Shown here: positions 9,357-18,369 of the stretch, one piece after another
How positions within the stretch are numbered: the first letter of the stretch is position 1
How the letters are laid out: each line of letters starts with the position of its first letter
Origin: an uncultured Dehalococcoidia bacterium
GTDB lineage: Bacteria; Chloroflexota; Dehalococcoidia; Lucifugimonadales; CATOSD01
DNA: 64,000 nt
Assembly (NCBI GenBank): GCA_951812395.1
Contig: CATOSD010000002.1
Coordinates: forward strand, 372,001-436,000
Direction: 5' to 3'
Position numbers and translations under genes: made by a program
The notes under the pieces: model-generated
What the model was told of the DNA's origin: nothing
Databases searched by the model: none
What the model saw: the letters and a program-made list of their open reading frames with translations, nothing else

Positions 9357-9360
<4 letters not shown>
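8884..9360 (+). CDS. DUF1801 (YdhG-like) protein
   Basis: A 158-residue protein of the DUF1801 family (PF08818). It opens with a helix (TVQDYLDEMPDDRRESMQAVRQVV) followed by MLYGMIGWAIP and LGNQKNYMSLYLM, the conserved signature of the family. The fold is related to frataxin/CyaY; the function is unproven. ATG 8884 has an AGGAGGG ribosome site 4 bp upstream. The 3' end overlaps the convergent downstream gene by 4 bp. A Lys/Arg-rich tail ends the protein. Confidence 0.85.
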
Positions 9361-10466
<1,106 letters not shown>

Positions 10467-10598
10467 CGAACGCCCTTTCTGGCGTGGATTCAGCCGGTCG
10501 CACCGATGCTACCGGCGGGCATGGGGGTTGTCAACGCGTGCTCCTCAGACACGGCCCCTGCGGACGCAGGCGGTGGGATGCGGCCCGGCCTCTGACCC

Positions 10599-10628
10599 TT
10601 GACAGAGTGCTTTCGCGTTGGATAGGAT
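10599..10628 (+). promoter_or_regulatory. Sigma70-like promoter in a 343-bp intergenic region
   Basis: TTGACA (10599-10604), an 18-bp spacer and TAGGAT (10623-10628) form a good promoter reading rightward. The transcript would run about 170 nt before the small membrane protein at 10810. A second -10-like TATAGT occurs near 10750. No RNA family was recognised in the leader. The rest of 10467-10598 shows nothing definable. Confidence 0.6.
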
Positions 10629-10809
10629 TTTGTCATGCCCCCCATGCGGGATTTGCCTGATGCAAACGCCGCCGCGGGCCCGTTACCCATTCTTCAGACC
10701 GGTGGCGCGGACAGGCGGAGAACCATCCTCACGGAGTGGCGCTTTTGGCGTATAGTTAGGGCAAGTACGCTGGCCCAAAGAACCATGGGCCGGGATTGAG
10801 AGGTGGAGG

Positions 10810-11181
10810 ATGCCGGAGAAGTACAAAAAAGAAGTAGAAGAGATTCTCGAACAGGCGGGTGTGCCTCCGGGCCGTGCCGTTGCCCCACGCCGTAGGCCCA
10901 GCTTCTGGCAGCTAATCCTGGTGTACGCAGGGAAGGCGGTGGGCGGCCGCACCTGGGCCATCACGCCCGGCCGTGTGATGATCGCGGCTGTGGTCGTGCT
11001 GCTGCTGGCCCTCGTGCTTCGCGCCGGCCCAGCTATGGGACTGGTCGGCCTGCTGCTGTTCATAGTCGCTTACGCCATGTTCTTCATGCGGCCCGGCAAC
11101 CGCGCCGAGAAGCGATGGCGCGGCCGTGCCGTCGAAGAAGAAGACGACGCCGGCTGGTGGGACCGCATTCGCGGCAGGTAG
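10810..11181 (+). CDS. Small two-helix membrane protein, unknown function
   Basis: A 123-residue protein with a charged N-terminal helix (EKYKKEVEEILEQAG), an Arg-rich stretch near residue 30, and two adjacent hydrophobic segments (RVMIAAVVVLLLALVLRAG and MGLVGLLLFIVAYAMFFM). It ends with a charged tail rich in Glu and Arg. The ATG follows GGTGGAGG. I do not recognise the family; it looks like a conserved hypothetical rather than a chance frame because the composition and hydrophobic pattern are coherent. Confidence 0.7.
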   Translation: MPEKYKKEVEEILEQAGVPPGRAVAPRRRPSFWQLILVYAGKAVGGRTWAITPGRVMIAAVVVLLLALVLRAGPAMGLVGLLLFIVAYAMFFMRPGNRAEKRWRGRAVEEEDDAGWWDRIRGR

Positions 11182-11195
11182 ACCAACAAGCGCTG

Positions 11196-11290
11196 GTCCC
11201 TTCCCCCGTCAAGGGGGAAGAGCCTGCCCCGCGCTCGACACGGGGTCGGTGTCCGCCCCGTACTTGATACGGGGATGGGGGTGAGGTCGC
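11196..11290. repeat. C/G palindromic intergenic repeat (copy 1)
   Basis: Two hairpins: CTTCCCCC...GGGGGAAG at 11200-11220 and CCCCGT...ACGGGG at 11257-11274, ending GGATGGGGGTGAGG. Related copies lie at 12927, 14068, 16640, 28100, 29775 and 48258. All sit between genes. Confidence 0.8.
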
Positions 11291-11332
11291 CTTCGACACC
11301 CACCCCCACCGGAGCCCCGCTACTGAACCGGC

Positions 11333-12781
11333 CTAAGCGTCGTCCACCGGGAACTCGCGCTCCATCTCGCCCATGGACTTGTCCAGAATGTCGATGATGT
11401 CGTCCACGATTTCCTTAGTGATCGTGAGCGGCGGCGACAAGACGATGGAGTCGCCGGCGCGCGTCGCAAGTCCGCTGTTTCGCAGCTTCTCCGTGAACGT
11501 CTTCGCGTACTCGCCCTGCGGACCACCCGGATACGTCTCCTTGGTCCTGCGGTTCTTCACCATTTCGATGGACATCAGCAGCCCCATACCGCCGCCCACG
11601 AATCCGACCGACGGGTGGTTCTCCTGCAACACCGACATTGCGCGCTCGTACAGGTAGTTGCCCATGTCGTATGAGTTTTGGACGAGGTTGTCGCGCTCCA
11701 GTATCTCCAGATTCTTGAGCGCCGCGGTCATGACGGCCGGGTGGCCGCCGTAGGTCACCCCGTGCTGGAAGGCGGAGTTGGCGCCTTCCGCGTTGTCGAA
11801 GGCGTCGGCGACCCTCTTGGATGCCACCACGCCGCCTATCGGCAGCTCGCCGCCCGTAAGCGCCTTGGCCACGGTCATGATGTCGGCCTGGACGCCGAAC
11901 CGCTGCATTCCGAACCAACTCCCCAGCCTTCCGAATCCGCAGATGATCTCGTCGGCTATCAACACCACGTCGTGCCGGTCGCAGATCTCGCGCACCTCCG
12001 GCCAGTACTCCTCGGCCGGAATCTGCGCTCCGCTGGGAATGGGCGTCGCGATGAAGGCGGCCACGCTGTCCGCGCCCTCGCCCTTGATGATGTTCTCCAG
12101 CGACCTCGGACTCTGCATACAGCAGTTTCCACTGTCGCGATCCTTATAGCCCCACGGGCAGCGGTAGCAGAAGGGCGGGTCGACCTGGATGTTGCCCGGC
12201 GGCGTCATGGCCTCGAACAGTCCCGGGCTCCGCCTGCCCGCCGATCCCACGCTCATCGCCCCCCTGGTGGAGCCGTGGTACTGGCCCCGTCGGGAGATAA
12301 CCTTGGTCTTCTGCGGCCTGCCCGAAATGTACTGGTACTGCCGCGCCATCTTCAGAGCGATCTCCACGGCCTCGGAGCCGCCGCCGCAGAAGAACGACCT
12401 CGTCATGTCCCCCGGCGCAAGCTCCGCTAACTTACGCGACAGCAGAACCCCCGGTATGCTGCTGTACGCGCCGGAATTGCTGTAGGCGAGCGTGGTCATC
12501 TGCTCGGCGACCGCGGCGGCCACCTCCGGGTGGCCGTGCCCGATATTCTTCAGGAACAGCCCCGCCATGGCGTCGATATACCGGTTCCCCTCGATGTCGT
12601 AGACGTAGCAGCCCTCCCCCCGGGCCATGATGTTGTAGCCGCCCGGCGCGACCAGGTCCGCCATCTGGTGGTTCTGCGTCCAGAAGTGGTCCAGCCCCCA
12701 CTGGACGAGCTGGTCGATCTCCTCCCTGCTGTAGCTATCCTTTATCCACCATGCGTGCTTGTCGGTGTTTGGAGTTACCAT
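11333..12781 (-). CDS. Class III PLP-dependent aminotransferase
   Basis: A 482-residue omega-type aminotransferase. Asp277 (LIADEII) contacts the PLP ring and Lys306 (MTVAKALTGGELPIGG) forms the Schiff base. FFCGGGSEAVEIALKMAR is the phosphate-binding region. A Cys-rich insert (CYRCPWG...CC, residues 205-221) is shared by several amine and taurine:pyruvate aminotransferases. The amino donor cannot be assigned from sequence. The ribosome site AGGAGGTGA lies 7 bp before the ATG, the strongest in the window, suggesting high expression. Confidence 0.9.
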   Translation of the reverse strand: MVTPNTDKHAWWIKDSYSREEIDQLVQWGLDHFWTQNHQMADLVAPGGYNIMARGEGCYVYDIEGNRYIDAMAGLFLKNIGHGHPEVAAAVAEQMTTLAYSNSGAYSSIPGVLLSRKLAELAPGDMTRSFFCGGGSEAVEIALKMARQYQYISGRPQKTKVISRRGQYHGSTRGAMSVGSAGRRSPGLFEAMTPPGNIQVDPPFCYRCPWGYKDRDSGNCCMQSPRSLENIIKGEGADSVAAFIATPIPSGAQIPAEEYWPEVREICDRHDVVLIADEIICGFGRLGSWFGMQRFGVQADIMTVAKALTGGELPIGGVVASKRVADAFDNAEGANSAFQHGVTYGGHPAVMTAALKNLEILERDNLVQNSYDMGNYLYERAMSVLQENHPSVGFVGGGMGLLMSIEMVKNRRTKETYPGGPQGEYAKTFTEKLRNSGLATRAGDSIVLSPPLTITKEIVDDIIDILDKSMGEMEREFPVDDA

Positions 12782-12878
12782 GCGGCGTTCACCTCCTGCC
12801 GGCCCGTGCCGATTCTTGGCTTTCAGGGCGTGGGAGGGGACGCCAAAACGCCCTGTCCCGCGACCGATCTGTCACGCG

Positions 12879-12907
12879 AATATAGCCCTTTGGGCCGCAA
12901 ATCACAA
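12879..12907 (-). promoter_or_regulatory. Promoter of the class III aminotransferase
   Basis: On the minus strand TTGTGA (12902-12907), 17 bp and TATATT (12879-12884) make a good sigma70-type promoter about 95 bp upstream of the aminotransferase ATG. Confidence 0.6.
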
Positions 12908-12926
12908 GCGGCGGTGCGGCTGACAA

Positions 12927-13140
12927 TCCCTTCCCCGTCGCAGGGCTGACAGGGGTAGGTGTTATGAGAAAGCCTTCCAAATTGTCCCTTCCCCGTCGCA
13001 GGGCTGACAGGGGTAGGTGTTATGAGAAAGCCTTCCAAATTGTCCCTTCCCCGTCGCAGGGCTGACAGGGGTAGGTGTTATGAGAAAGCCTTCCGAACTG
13101 TCCCTTCCCCCTCGCAGGGGGAAGGTTAGGATGGGGGTGA
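12927..13140. repeat. 58-bp tandem repeat, three copies plus a variant
   Basis: A 58-bp unit begins at 12927, 12985 and 13043 and is nearly identical each time. A fourth, divergent unit at 13101 has the form of the interspersed palindrome (CTTCCCCC...GGGGGAAGG, then GGATGGGGGTGA). This looks like local amplification of the same repeat family found elsewhere in the window. The array fills most of the 487-bp gap between the aminotransferase and the FAH gene. Confidence 0.9.
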
Positions 13141-13268
13141 GAAACGCCCGCCCTTGCATTGCCCAGCTTTGCGCCGTTGCCTGCGTTCGGATATAGTTAG
13201 TCGCGCGGTTCATTCCGATACCCAAGAGACTGCCGTCACCCGGCGGCAACACACCGGAGGAGGCACCT

Positions 13269-14039
13269 ATGACCAAGTTTGCGAGGTACGAGGCGCACGG
13301 CGAGATCGCCTACGGCGTGGTGGAAGGCGACGTCGTTAAGCAGCTTACCGCGTCCCCCCTGGAGGACTACGAGGTTACCGACCACACGCACACGCTGTCG
13401 GAGGTCCGGCTGCTGGCGCCGGTGGTGCCGGGCAAGATAGTCGCCATCGGACTCAACTACAAGAGCCACCTGGGAGACAGGACGCCTCCCGCGGTGCCCG
13501 AGCCTTTCCTCAAGACAACAAGCTCGCTCGCCGACCCCGGCCAGGACATCGTCATCCCCCGCGAGGCCCTCGAGGAGAACATCACTATTCAGGAGGAGGG
13601 CGAACTGTCCCTTGTCATCGCCAAGCGCTGCAAGCGCGTCAGCAGGGATGACGCCATGAACGTCATCCTGGGCCTGACCTGTGGCAACGATGTCAGCGCC
13701 CGACAGTGGCAGCGGGGCGACCTGCAATGGTGGCGCGCCAAGTCGTCCGACACCTTCAGCCCGATTGGCCCCTTCATCGTCACCGATCTCGACCCGGGCA
13801 ACCTCGACCTCGTGGCCCGCGTCAACGGCAAAGTCGAGCAGGAGAGCAACACCTCCGACCTGCTCTACGACGTGCCCACCATCATCGAGTTCGTCACCAA
13901 GATGATGACCCTCGAGGCGGGCGACGTCATAATGACCGGCACCCCGGGCGAGCCGGGCAACCTCCACCCAGGCGACACGGTCGAAATCGAGATCGAAGGA
14001 ATAGGCGTCCTCAGCAACCCGGTCGTCGCCGAGGCATAA
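13269..14039 (+). CDS. Fumarylacetoacetate hydrolase family protein
   Basis: A 256-residue FAH-fold enzyme. After an N-terminal domain of about 60 residues, the catalytic core starts at KIVAIGLNYKSHLGD. Metal and substrate motifs include EEGELSLVIAKR, GLTCGNDVSARQWQ and IMTGTPGEPGNLHPGD. The family includes fumarylpyruvate hydrolases, oxaloacetate decarboxylases and HpcE-like isomerases; the sequence does not choose between these. ATG 13269 follows GGAGGAGG. The MaoC genes 1.6 kb downstream suggest a catabolic neighbourhood. Confidence 0.9.
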   Translation: MTKFARYEAHGEIAYGVVEGDVVKQLTASPLEDYEVTDHTHTLSEVRLLAPVVPGKIVAIGLNYKSHLGDRTPPAVPEPFLKTTSSLADPGQDIVIPREALEENITIQEEGELSLVIAKRCKRVSRDDAMNVILGLTCGNDVSARQWQRGDLQWWRAKSSDTFSPIGPFIVTDLDPGNLDLVARVNGKVEQESNTSDLLYDVPTIIEFVTKMMTLEAGDVIMTGTPGEPGNLHPGDTVEIEIEGIGVLSNPVVAEA

Positions 14040-14067
14040 CCTCGACTGAAGCTCAACGGTGCATCTT

Positions 14068-14280
14068 CGAGTCCCTTCCCCCTCGAAGGGCCGACAAGGG
14101 TAGGCATCGGGAACGAGCCTTCCAAAGAGTCCCTTCCCCCTCGCAGGGGGAAGGTTAGGATGGGGGTGACGAACGGGAAGCAACCGCCTCGGCTTCTCAA
14201 CCCCGACCCCAATCTGCTCTTGATGGGGGAAGGTAAGCGCCTGCCCCGTACTCGATACGGGGATGGGGGCGACCGCTCCC
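14068..14280. repeat. C/G palindromic intergenic repeat (copies 2-4)
   Basis: Units resembling the 58-bp repeat (TCCCTTCCCCCTCG at about 14072 and 14130) are followed by a third palindrome (CCCCGTAC...GTACGGGG type) at about 14239-14270. This fills the gap between the FAH gene and the convergent ccdA. Confidence 0.75.
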
Positions 14281-14282
14281 CC

Positions 14283-15194
14283 TCAGAGCACCAGGTCGCC
14301 GATGGTCAGCCAGTAGAACACGATGTAGGCCCCCGCGACCACCATCAGCCACGATCCCACGGTCCCGACGAAGGGCATGGCCTTGGCCAACGCTCCTCCC
14401 ACCGCCTCCTTAAACAGCGCCATTCCAATCGTGAGCGTCACTATCACCACGCCCATGCCGGTGGCGTAGAGCAGGAACTGGCCGAACGACTTTGCCAGCG
14501 TGGACGCCGCGAACGAAGTCCCGATCACGGCGAAGAATGGACCCAGCGCGCAGCTCAGCGAAGCCACGCCGTAACTTACGCCGAACAGGAAGTAGCCCCG
14601 AACGTTCGTCTCTCCAGGGTCCCCCACGCGGTCCGCCACCCGCTGCGCCAGTTCCGAGTACAGCTTGCCGCCGCCTACGAGCCAAGCCCCCAGCACGCAC
14701 AGCGCGACGCCAATCGCGAGGCCAAGCCACGGCAGCACGCCAGCAACGACCGAGCGCGCCCCCAGCCCGATGACCAGGCCCGCAGCGCCAAACAGCAGCA
14801 CGAAACCGGCGGTCACCGTCAGACCCACCACAACGCCCTTGCCCAGTCTGCCAAGCACACCCTTCTCAGAGTCTCCCTCGTCGTCATCGCCCAGGTACAG
14901 GCCCATATACGCCGGCAGCAGCACGAATCCGCATGGATTGAACGCCGCCGCGATCCCCAGTCCGAACGCGAAGCCCAGCGGCGCCAGGTCCCCCAGATCG
15001 CCTGCGAACCCGCCCGTGCTGCCCGAAAGCGACTCGATGAAGAAGTTGATCGCGTCGATCCCCTCGACGTTCTGAATATTCACGATCGCTGCCCCGGCAA
15101 TCGCCGCGCCCAGCGCCAGCGCGCCGATCAGCGCCGGCAGCCCCACGTTCCTCCAGATGCCGATCCATCCGCCCATCCTGGAAACGCTGTTCAC
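14283..15194 (-). CDS. ccdA: CcdA/DsbD-type thiol-disulfide transporter
   Basis: A 303-residue membrane protein of the DsbD transmembrane family. It moves reducing equivalents across the membrane, usually for cytochrome c maturation. The paired redox cysteines are in FNPCGFVLLPAY and in SLSCALGPF, each at the start of a three-helix repeat. An extra N-terminal helix and an extracellular stretch of about 40 residues precede the core. It starts at GTG 15192-15194 behind GGGAGGGAGAA. It fits functionally with ccmA/ccmB at 21278-22695. Confidence 0.9.
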   Translation of the reverse strand: MNSVSRMGGWIGIWRNVGLPALIGALALGAAIAGAAIVNIQNVEGIDAINFFIESLSGSTGGFAGDLGDLAPLGFAFGLGIAAAFNPCGFVLLPAYMGLYLGDDDEGDSEKGVLGRLGKGVVVGLTVTAGFVLLFGAAGLVIGLGARSVVAGVLPWLGLAIGVALCVLGAWLVGGGKLYSELAQRVADRVGDPGETNVRGYFLFGVSYGVASLSCALGPFFAVIGTSFAASTLAKSFGQFLLYATGMGVVIVTLTIGMALFKEAVGGALAKAMPFVGTVGSWLMVVAGAYIVFYWLTIGDLVL

Positions 15195-15314
15195 TTCTCC
15201 CTCCCGGCTTGCCGCCCGCCGGACGCTCTGCCGGCTCCGGCCGATTGATACGCTTCAACTACAAAAATCCTAACAGCTACCATCCACCCCTTTCAACCAA
15301 TCCGCGTGACGCTC

Positions 15315-15344
15315 TTGACACCTGCCGCACATATGTGCTAGAGT
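15315..15344 (+). promoter_or_regulatory. Promoter with overlapping palindrome upstream of the MaoC pair
   Basis: TTGACA (15315-15320), 18 bp and TAGAGT (15339-15344). The spacer contains the perfect 12-bp palindrome GCACATATGTGC, a possible operator. The leader to the first MaoC ATG is about 310 nt; I see no convincing gene in it. The rest of the 471-bp gap 15195-15665 holds nothing else I recognise. Confidence 0.55.
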
Positions 15345-15665
15345 CCATCACATGCCAACCATAAACACCAGTGCACCGACCCCGCTGACCGGCCAGCGCC
15401 TCGCCACGCGCCCGCCCGCCTCTCGCGGCGCCGTCCCATTCCGCTTCAAACGTCTCGCTTTTTCGCCAAGCCAGGCGGCAAATGTAACAGGCGTACGGCG
15501 ACAATCCACCCCAAAAGCGACACCCCCCAGCTACGAACAACACAAAATGAGACACTTTCGGAAAGAGCCTACTTTGTCCCACTGCCGCTCCCGATTCTTG
15601 ACAGCCTCCGACTTCACGCTTAAACTTGCGTCACAACCAGCAAATCCCACCAGAGGAGATTCCCT

Positions 15666-16139
15666 ATGACCCAGGAGCAGGACTCTGTCATCACCCAGGA
15701 AATGCGTGACGCGATTGGTGTGGAGTCTGACCCCGTTAGTCACGAGATCGAGAAGGGCGCGATCATCAAGTTCGCCCAGGCCATCGGCGATGACAACCCC
15801 CTCTACAATGACGAGCAGGCCGCCCGCGCCAGCCGCTACGGGGGCCTGATTGCGCCGCCCACCTTCCTGCGCTCTACGCCGTCCGGCCCCATGAAGGTGA
15901 GCATCAAGAGCCCCTTCTCGGCCAACCTCGACGGCGGCAGCGAGTGGGAGTACTTCCACCCCGTTCGCCCCGGCGACACCATCACCGTCACCCAAAAGTT
16001 CGCCGACGTCTACGAGCGCAACGCCCGCGCGTTCGGCAAGATGATGTTCACCATCCGCGAAACCAAGTACGTAAACCAGTTCGGCCAGACGGTCGCGCTC
16101 CAGCGCAGCACCGGCATAAGCTACAACCCGCCTTCGTAG
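15666..16139 (+). CDS. MaoC-like dehydratase, FAS1-like N-terminal type
   Basis: A 157-residue hot-dog-fold protein of the MaoC_dehydrat_N type (PF13452). The central helix region is IIKFAQAIGDDNPLYNDEQAARASRYGGLIAPPTFL, and GDTITVTQKFADVYER forms the wrapping sheet. This subtype typically pairs with a catalytic MaoC partner as a heteromeric enoyl-CoA hydratase, and the next gene is that partner. AGAGGAGA precedes the ATG. Confidence 0.88.
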   Translation: MTQEQDSVITQEMRDAIGVESDPVSHEIEKGAIIKFAQAIGDDNPLYNDEQAARASRYGGLIAPPTFLRSTPSGPMKVSIKSPFSANLDGGSEWEYFHPVRPGDTITVTQKFADVYERNARAFGKMMFTIRETKYVNQFGQTVALQRSTGISYNPPS

Positions 16140-16203
16140 AGAGCGACGCCCACACAACCGACCCGCAATCGACATCCGCGACATATCCCGCAAGGAGGAA
16201 TGT

Positions 16204-16635
16204 ATGGGAGACCAGGTATACTTCGAGGACGTCCAGGAGGGGATGGAAATCCCCACGCTGCGCAAGGACCCCACCACACAGCAACTCGTCAAGTACGCCG
16301 GCGCGTCCGGTGACTACTACCAGATTCACTACGATCAGACCTTCGCCAAGGGCAACGGCCTCCCCGACGTCATCCTGCACGGCGCGCTCAAGAATGCCTT
16401 CCTCGGCCAGTTCGTCACCGACTGGATCGGCGAGGGTGGCGCCCTCAAGAAGCTGAGCTGCCAGTACCGCGGCATGGACGTGCCCGGCACCCCCGTGTTC
16501 GTCAAGGGCAGCGTAACCAAGACGTCGTCCGAGAACGGCGAAAACCTCGTCGAGTGCGAGCTCTGGCTCGAAAACCACGAGGGCGCCAAGACGACCCCCG
16601 GCTACGCCACCGTCACCCTCCCCAACCGCGGCTAG
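16204..16635 (+). CDS. MaoC family (R)-specific enoyl-CoA hydratase subunit
   Basis: A 143-residue hot-dog-fold hydratase. The catalytic pair is Asp37 and His42 in SGDYYQIHYD, the D-x4-H signature of R-hydratases. It sits 64 bp after the FAS1-like MaoC gene, with AAGGAGGA before the ATG. The two probably form one hydratase acting on an acyl-CoA in a degradative pathway. The substrate is unknown. Confidence 0.9.
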   Translation: MGDQVYFEDVQEGMEIPTLRKDPTTQQLVKYAGASGDYYQIHYDQTFAKGNGLPDVILHGALKNAFLGQFVTDWIGEGGALKKLSCQYRGMDVPGTPVFVKGSVTKTSSENGENLVECELWLENHEGAKTTPGYATVTLPNRG

Positions 16636-16639
16636 GCCG

Positions 16640-16772
16640 ACCCAAGAGCCCCTTCCCCCTCACAGCGGGGAAGCGGGGCCGACCCAAGAATCTCTTCCCC
16701 CTCGCAGCGGGGAAGTGGGGCCGACCCAAGAATCCCTTCCCCCTCGCTGGGGGAAGGTTAGGATGGGGGTGC
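16640..16772. repeat. C/G palindromic repeat, three tandem units
   Basis: Three units with cores CCCCTTCCCCCTC / CTCTTCCCCCTCGC / CCCTTCCCCCTCGC, spaced about 46 bp apart and linked by GGGCCGACCCAAGA. The last unit ends with the same GGAAGGTTAGGATGGGGGTG tail as other copies. Confidence 0.85.
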
Positions 16773-16813
16773 GAGGGCCGCCTGCCCACCCGCCAGCGAA
16801 AGGACCCGATTCC

Positions 16814-17392
16814 ATGAGCAGCGGTCCGCCCGATTCGGGCGCCACCGGAGAGGTGCTCCTCGAAGCCCGCTTCGACAGGCGCATCATCCCCTACACCAGG
16901 TTGTGGATTACCGGCTTCCTCGTCATAACCGTCGCCGGCATCCTCCTCATCCCCTTCTGGCTGATCTTCAGCCTCTGGTATCTGCCCGAGCACTACCGCC
17001 GCCTGTCCGCGCGTCTGACGGCCCGCGCGGTCGAGATCCGCAAGGGGGTCTTCTTCCGCAAGGAGTCCACCATTCCACTCAACCGCATAACCGACGTTCG
17101 CCTCCACGACGGCCCGCTGATGCGCCACTACGGCGTTCGCGGCCTGCACGTGGAGACCGCCGGCCAGTCCGGCCAGAACGCCAGTAGCGAGGGCGACCTC
17201 GTGGGCGTGGTCGACGCCGTCGAGTTCCGCGACGCAATCCTCCGCCAGCGCGAGGCCGCCCTAAGTGGCGAAGCCTCCCCCGCGCCCACTCAGCCATCCA
17301 CCGCGTCGCCCGACACCGCCGAGCTGCTAACCGAAATCCGCGACATCCTCACCCGCATCGAACGCCAGGGCAGAGGCGACGACTCCCGGTAG
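16814..17392 (+). CDS. Bacterial PH-domain membrane protein
   Basis: A 192-residue protein. Two adjacent hydrophobic segments occur near residues 29-50, followed by a bPH2-type (PF03703, YdbS-like) domain: YRRLSARLTARAVEIRKGVFFRKESTIPLNRITDVRLHDGPLMRHYGVRGLHVETAG. The C-terminus is a Ser/Pro/Ala linker and a final helix (TAELLTEIRDILTRIERQ). ATG 16814 was chosen because the upstream in-frame region runs through the intergenic repeat. Function unknown. Confidence 0.8.
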   Translation: MSSGPPDSGATGEVLLEARFDRRIIPYTRLWITGFLVITVAGILLIPFWLIFSLWYLPEHYRRLSARLTARAVEIRKGVFFRKESTIPLNRITDVRLHDGPLMRHYGVRGLHVETAGQSGQNASSEGDLVGVVDAVEFRDAILRQREAALSGEASPAPTQPSTASPDTAELLTEIRDILTRIERQGRGDDSR

Positions 17393-17428
17393 GGGCGGGC
17401 CTCGTGCCCGCCCGCGGAGTTGCGGAGC

Positions 17429-18253
17429 CTACGCCTCCCCGCCTTTCCCCAACCCCGGCCTGATCGCCCACTGGTATATGGCAGCGCCAACGGGCCCGCC
17501 GACGAGAGGACCTACGATGTAGACCCAAAAGCCGGCGGACGGCCCGGGTATGGCCTGCCCGCCCCAACCGGCGAAGTAGGCCACCAGCCGCGGCCCGAAG
17601 TCTCTCGCCGGGTTGAACCCGCCCTGCGTCAGCGGCGCAAGCAGGCTGATCAACACCGCCACGGTGAACCCCACGAAGAACGGCCACATGCTGCCCCGCG
17701 CTATCCGCCCGTTCCGTCTGTCCGTCAGCGCGAAAATCATGAACACCAAGATCCCCGTTCCCAGCGCCTCCACCGCCGCCGCGCTCGCCGGCGAAATCAG
17801 CGACCGCGCCTCTGCGTCCACCCCCACCGAAGCCGGGTTCGGGAAGTACTGGCCGAACACCATCCCCGAGCGCTCGCTACCCTCAGCGCCGCGGTCGACT
17901 CCCTGCTCGGCCTCGAACCGCTCCAGGAACGGCCCAAACACCGCCAGCAGCACCAGCCCTGCGACCACCGCCCCCGCAAGCTGCGAGGCCCAGTACGCAG
18001 GAATCCGCCTCGCTGGGAAGTCGCCCCCCCGGAACAGCGCCACGGCAAGGCTGACGGCGGGGTTGAGGTGCGCCCCTGACACGGGCGCCGTGGCATAGAT
18101 GGCCAGCGAGACGCCGAATCCGATGACCGCGGCGACCTGCCACAGCCCGACCTGCGAGTCTGTGAGCACGGCTGCCGCCACGGCGCCGATGATGAACAAC
18201 ACGAGCAGAAATGTGCCGACCATCTCGGCAATCATCTGGTGAAGCAGTTTCAA
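17429..18253 (-). CDS. Aquaporin / glycerol facilitator family channel
   Basis: A 274-residue MIP-family channel with six predicted helices. The two pore motifs are AHLNPAVSLAV and GGFNPARDFGPRL. The Asp after the second motif (NPARD) is the residue typical of glycerol facilitators, favouring glycerol or other small solutes over pure water. A long extracellular loop (about residues 110-150) is unusual. It starts at TTG 18251-18253 with AAGGA upstream, just beyond the korB terminator. Confidence 0.92.
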   Translation of the reverse strand: MKLLHQMIAEMVGTFLLVLFIIGAVAAAVLTDSQVGLWQVAAVIGFGVSLAIYATAPVSGAHLNPAVSLAVALFRGGDFPARRIPAYWASQLAGAVVAGLVLLAVFGPFLERFEAEQGVDRGAEGSERSGMVFGQYFPNPASVGVDAEARSLISPASAAAVEALGTGILVFMIFALTDRRNGRIARGSMWPFFVGFTVAVLISLLAPLTQGGFNPARDFGPRLVAYFAGWGGQAIPGPSAGFWVYIVGPLVGGPVGAAIYQWAIRPGLGKGGEA

Positions 18254-18303
18254 GTTCAGTTCCTTGGCGTCATCGCCCCACGGCGATGCTTCCGTTGAGG
18301 CGC

Positions 18304-18333
18304 AAAAAAGCGCCCCAGCATCTGCCGGGGCGC
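18304..18333 (-). terminator. Intrinsic terminator after korB
   Basis: On the minus strand, GCGCCCC and GGGGCGC arms (18310-18316 and 18327-18333) form a stem followed by six T residues (18304-18309). It lies 37 bp past the korB stop. Confidence 0.85.
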
Positions 18334-18369
18334 TTCTGATTTGCGCTCCGTCGTTTACGTTGCCGGCAG

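Noticed and set aside
12927..13140. Possible CRISPR array
   Set aside because: The 58-bp units are near-identical throughout, with no variable spacers, and no cas gene is nearby.
15352..15669. A 105-codon plus-strand frame in the gap before the MaoC genes
   Set aside because: Low-complexity Thr/Pro/Ser/Arg sequence overlapping the MaoC start; better explained as a leader.
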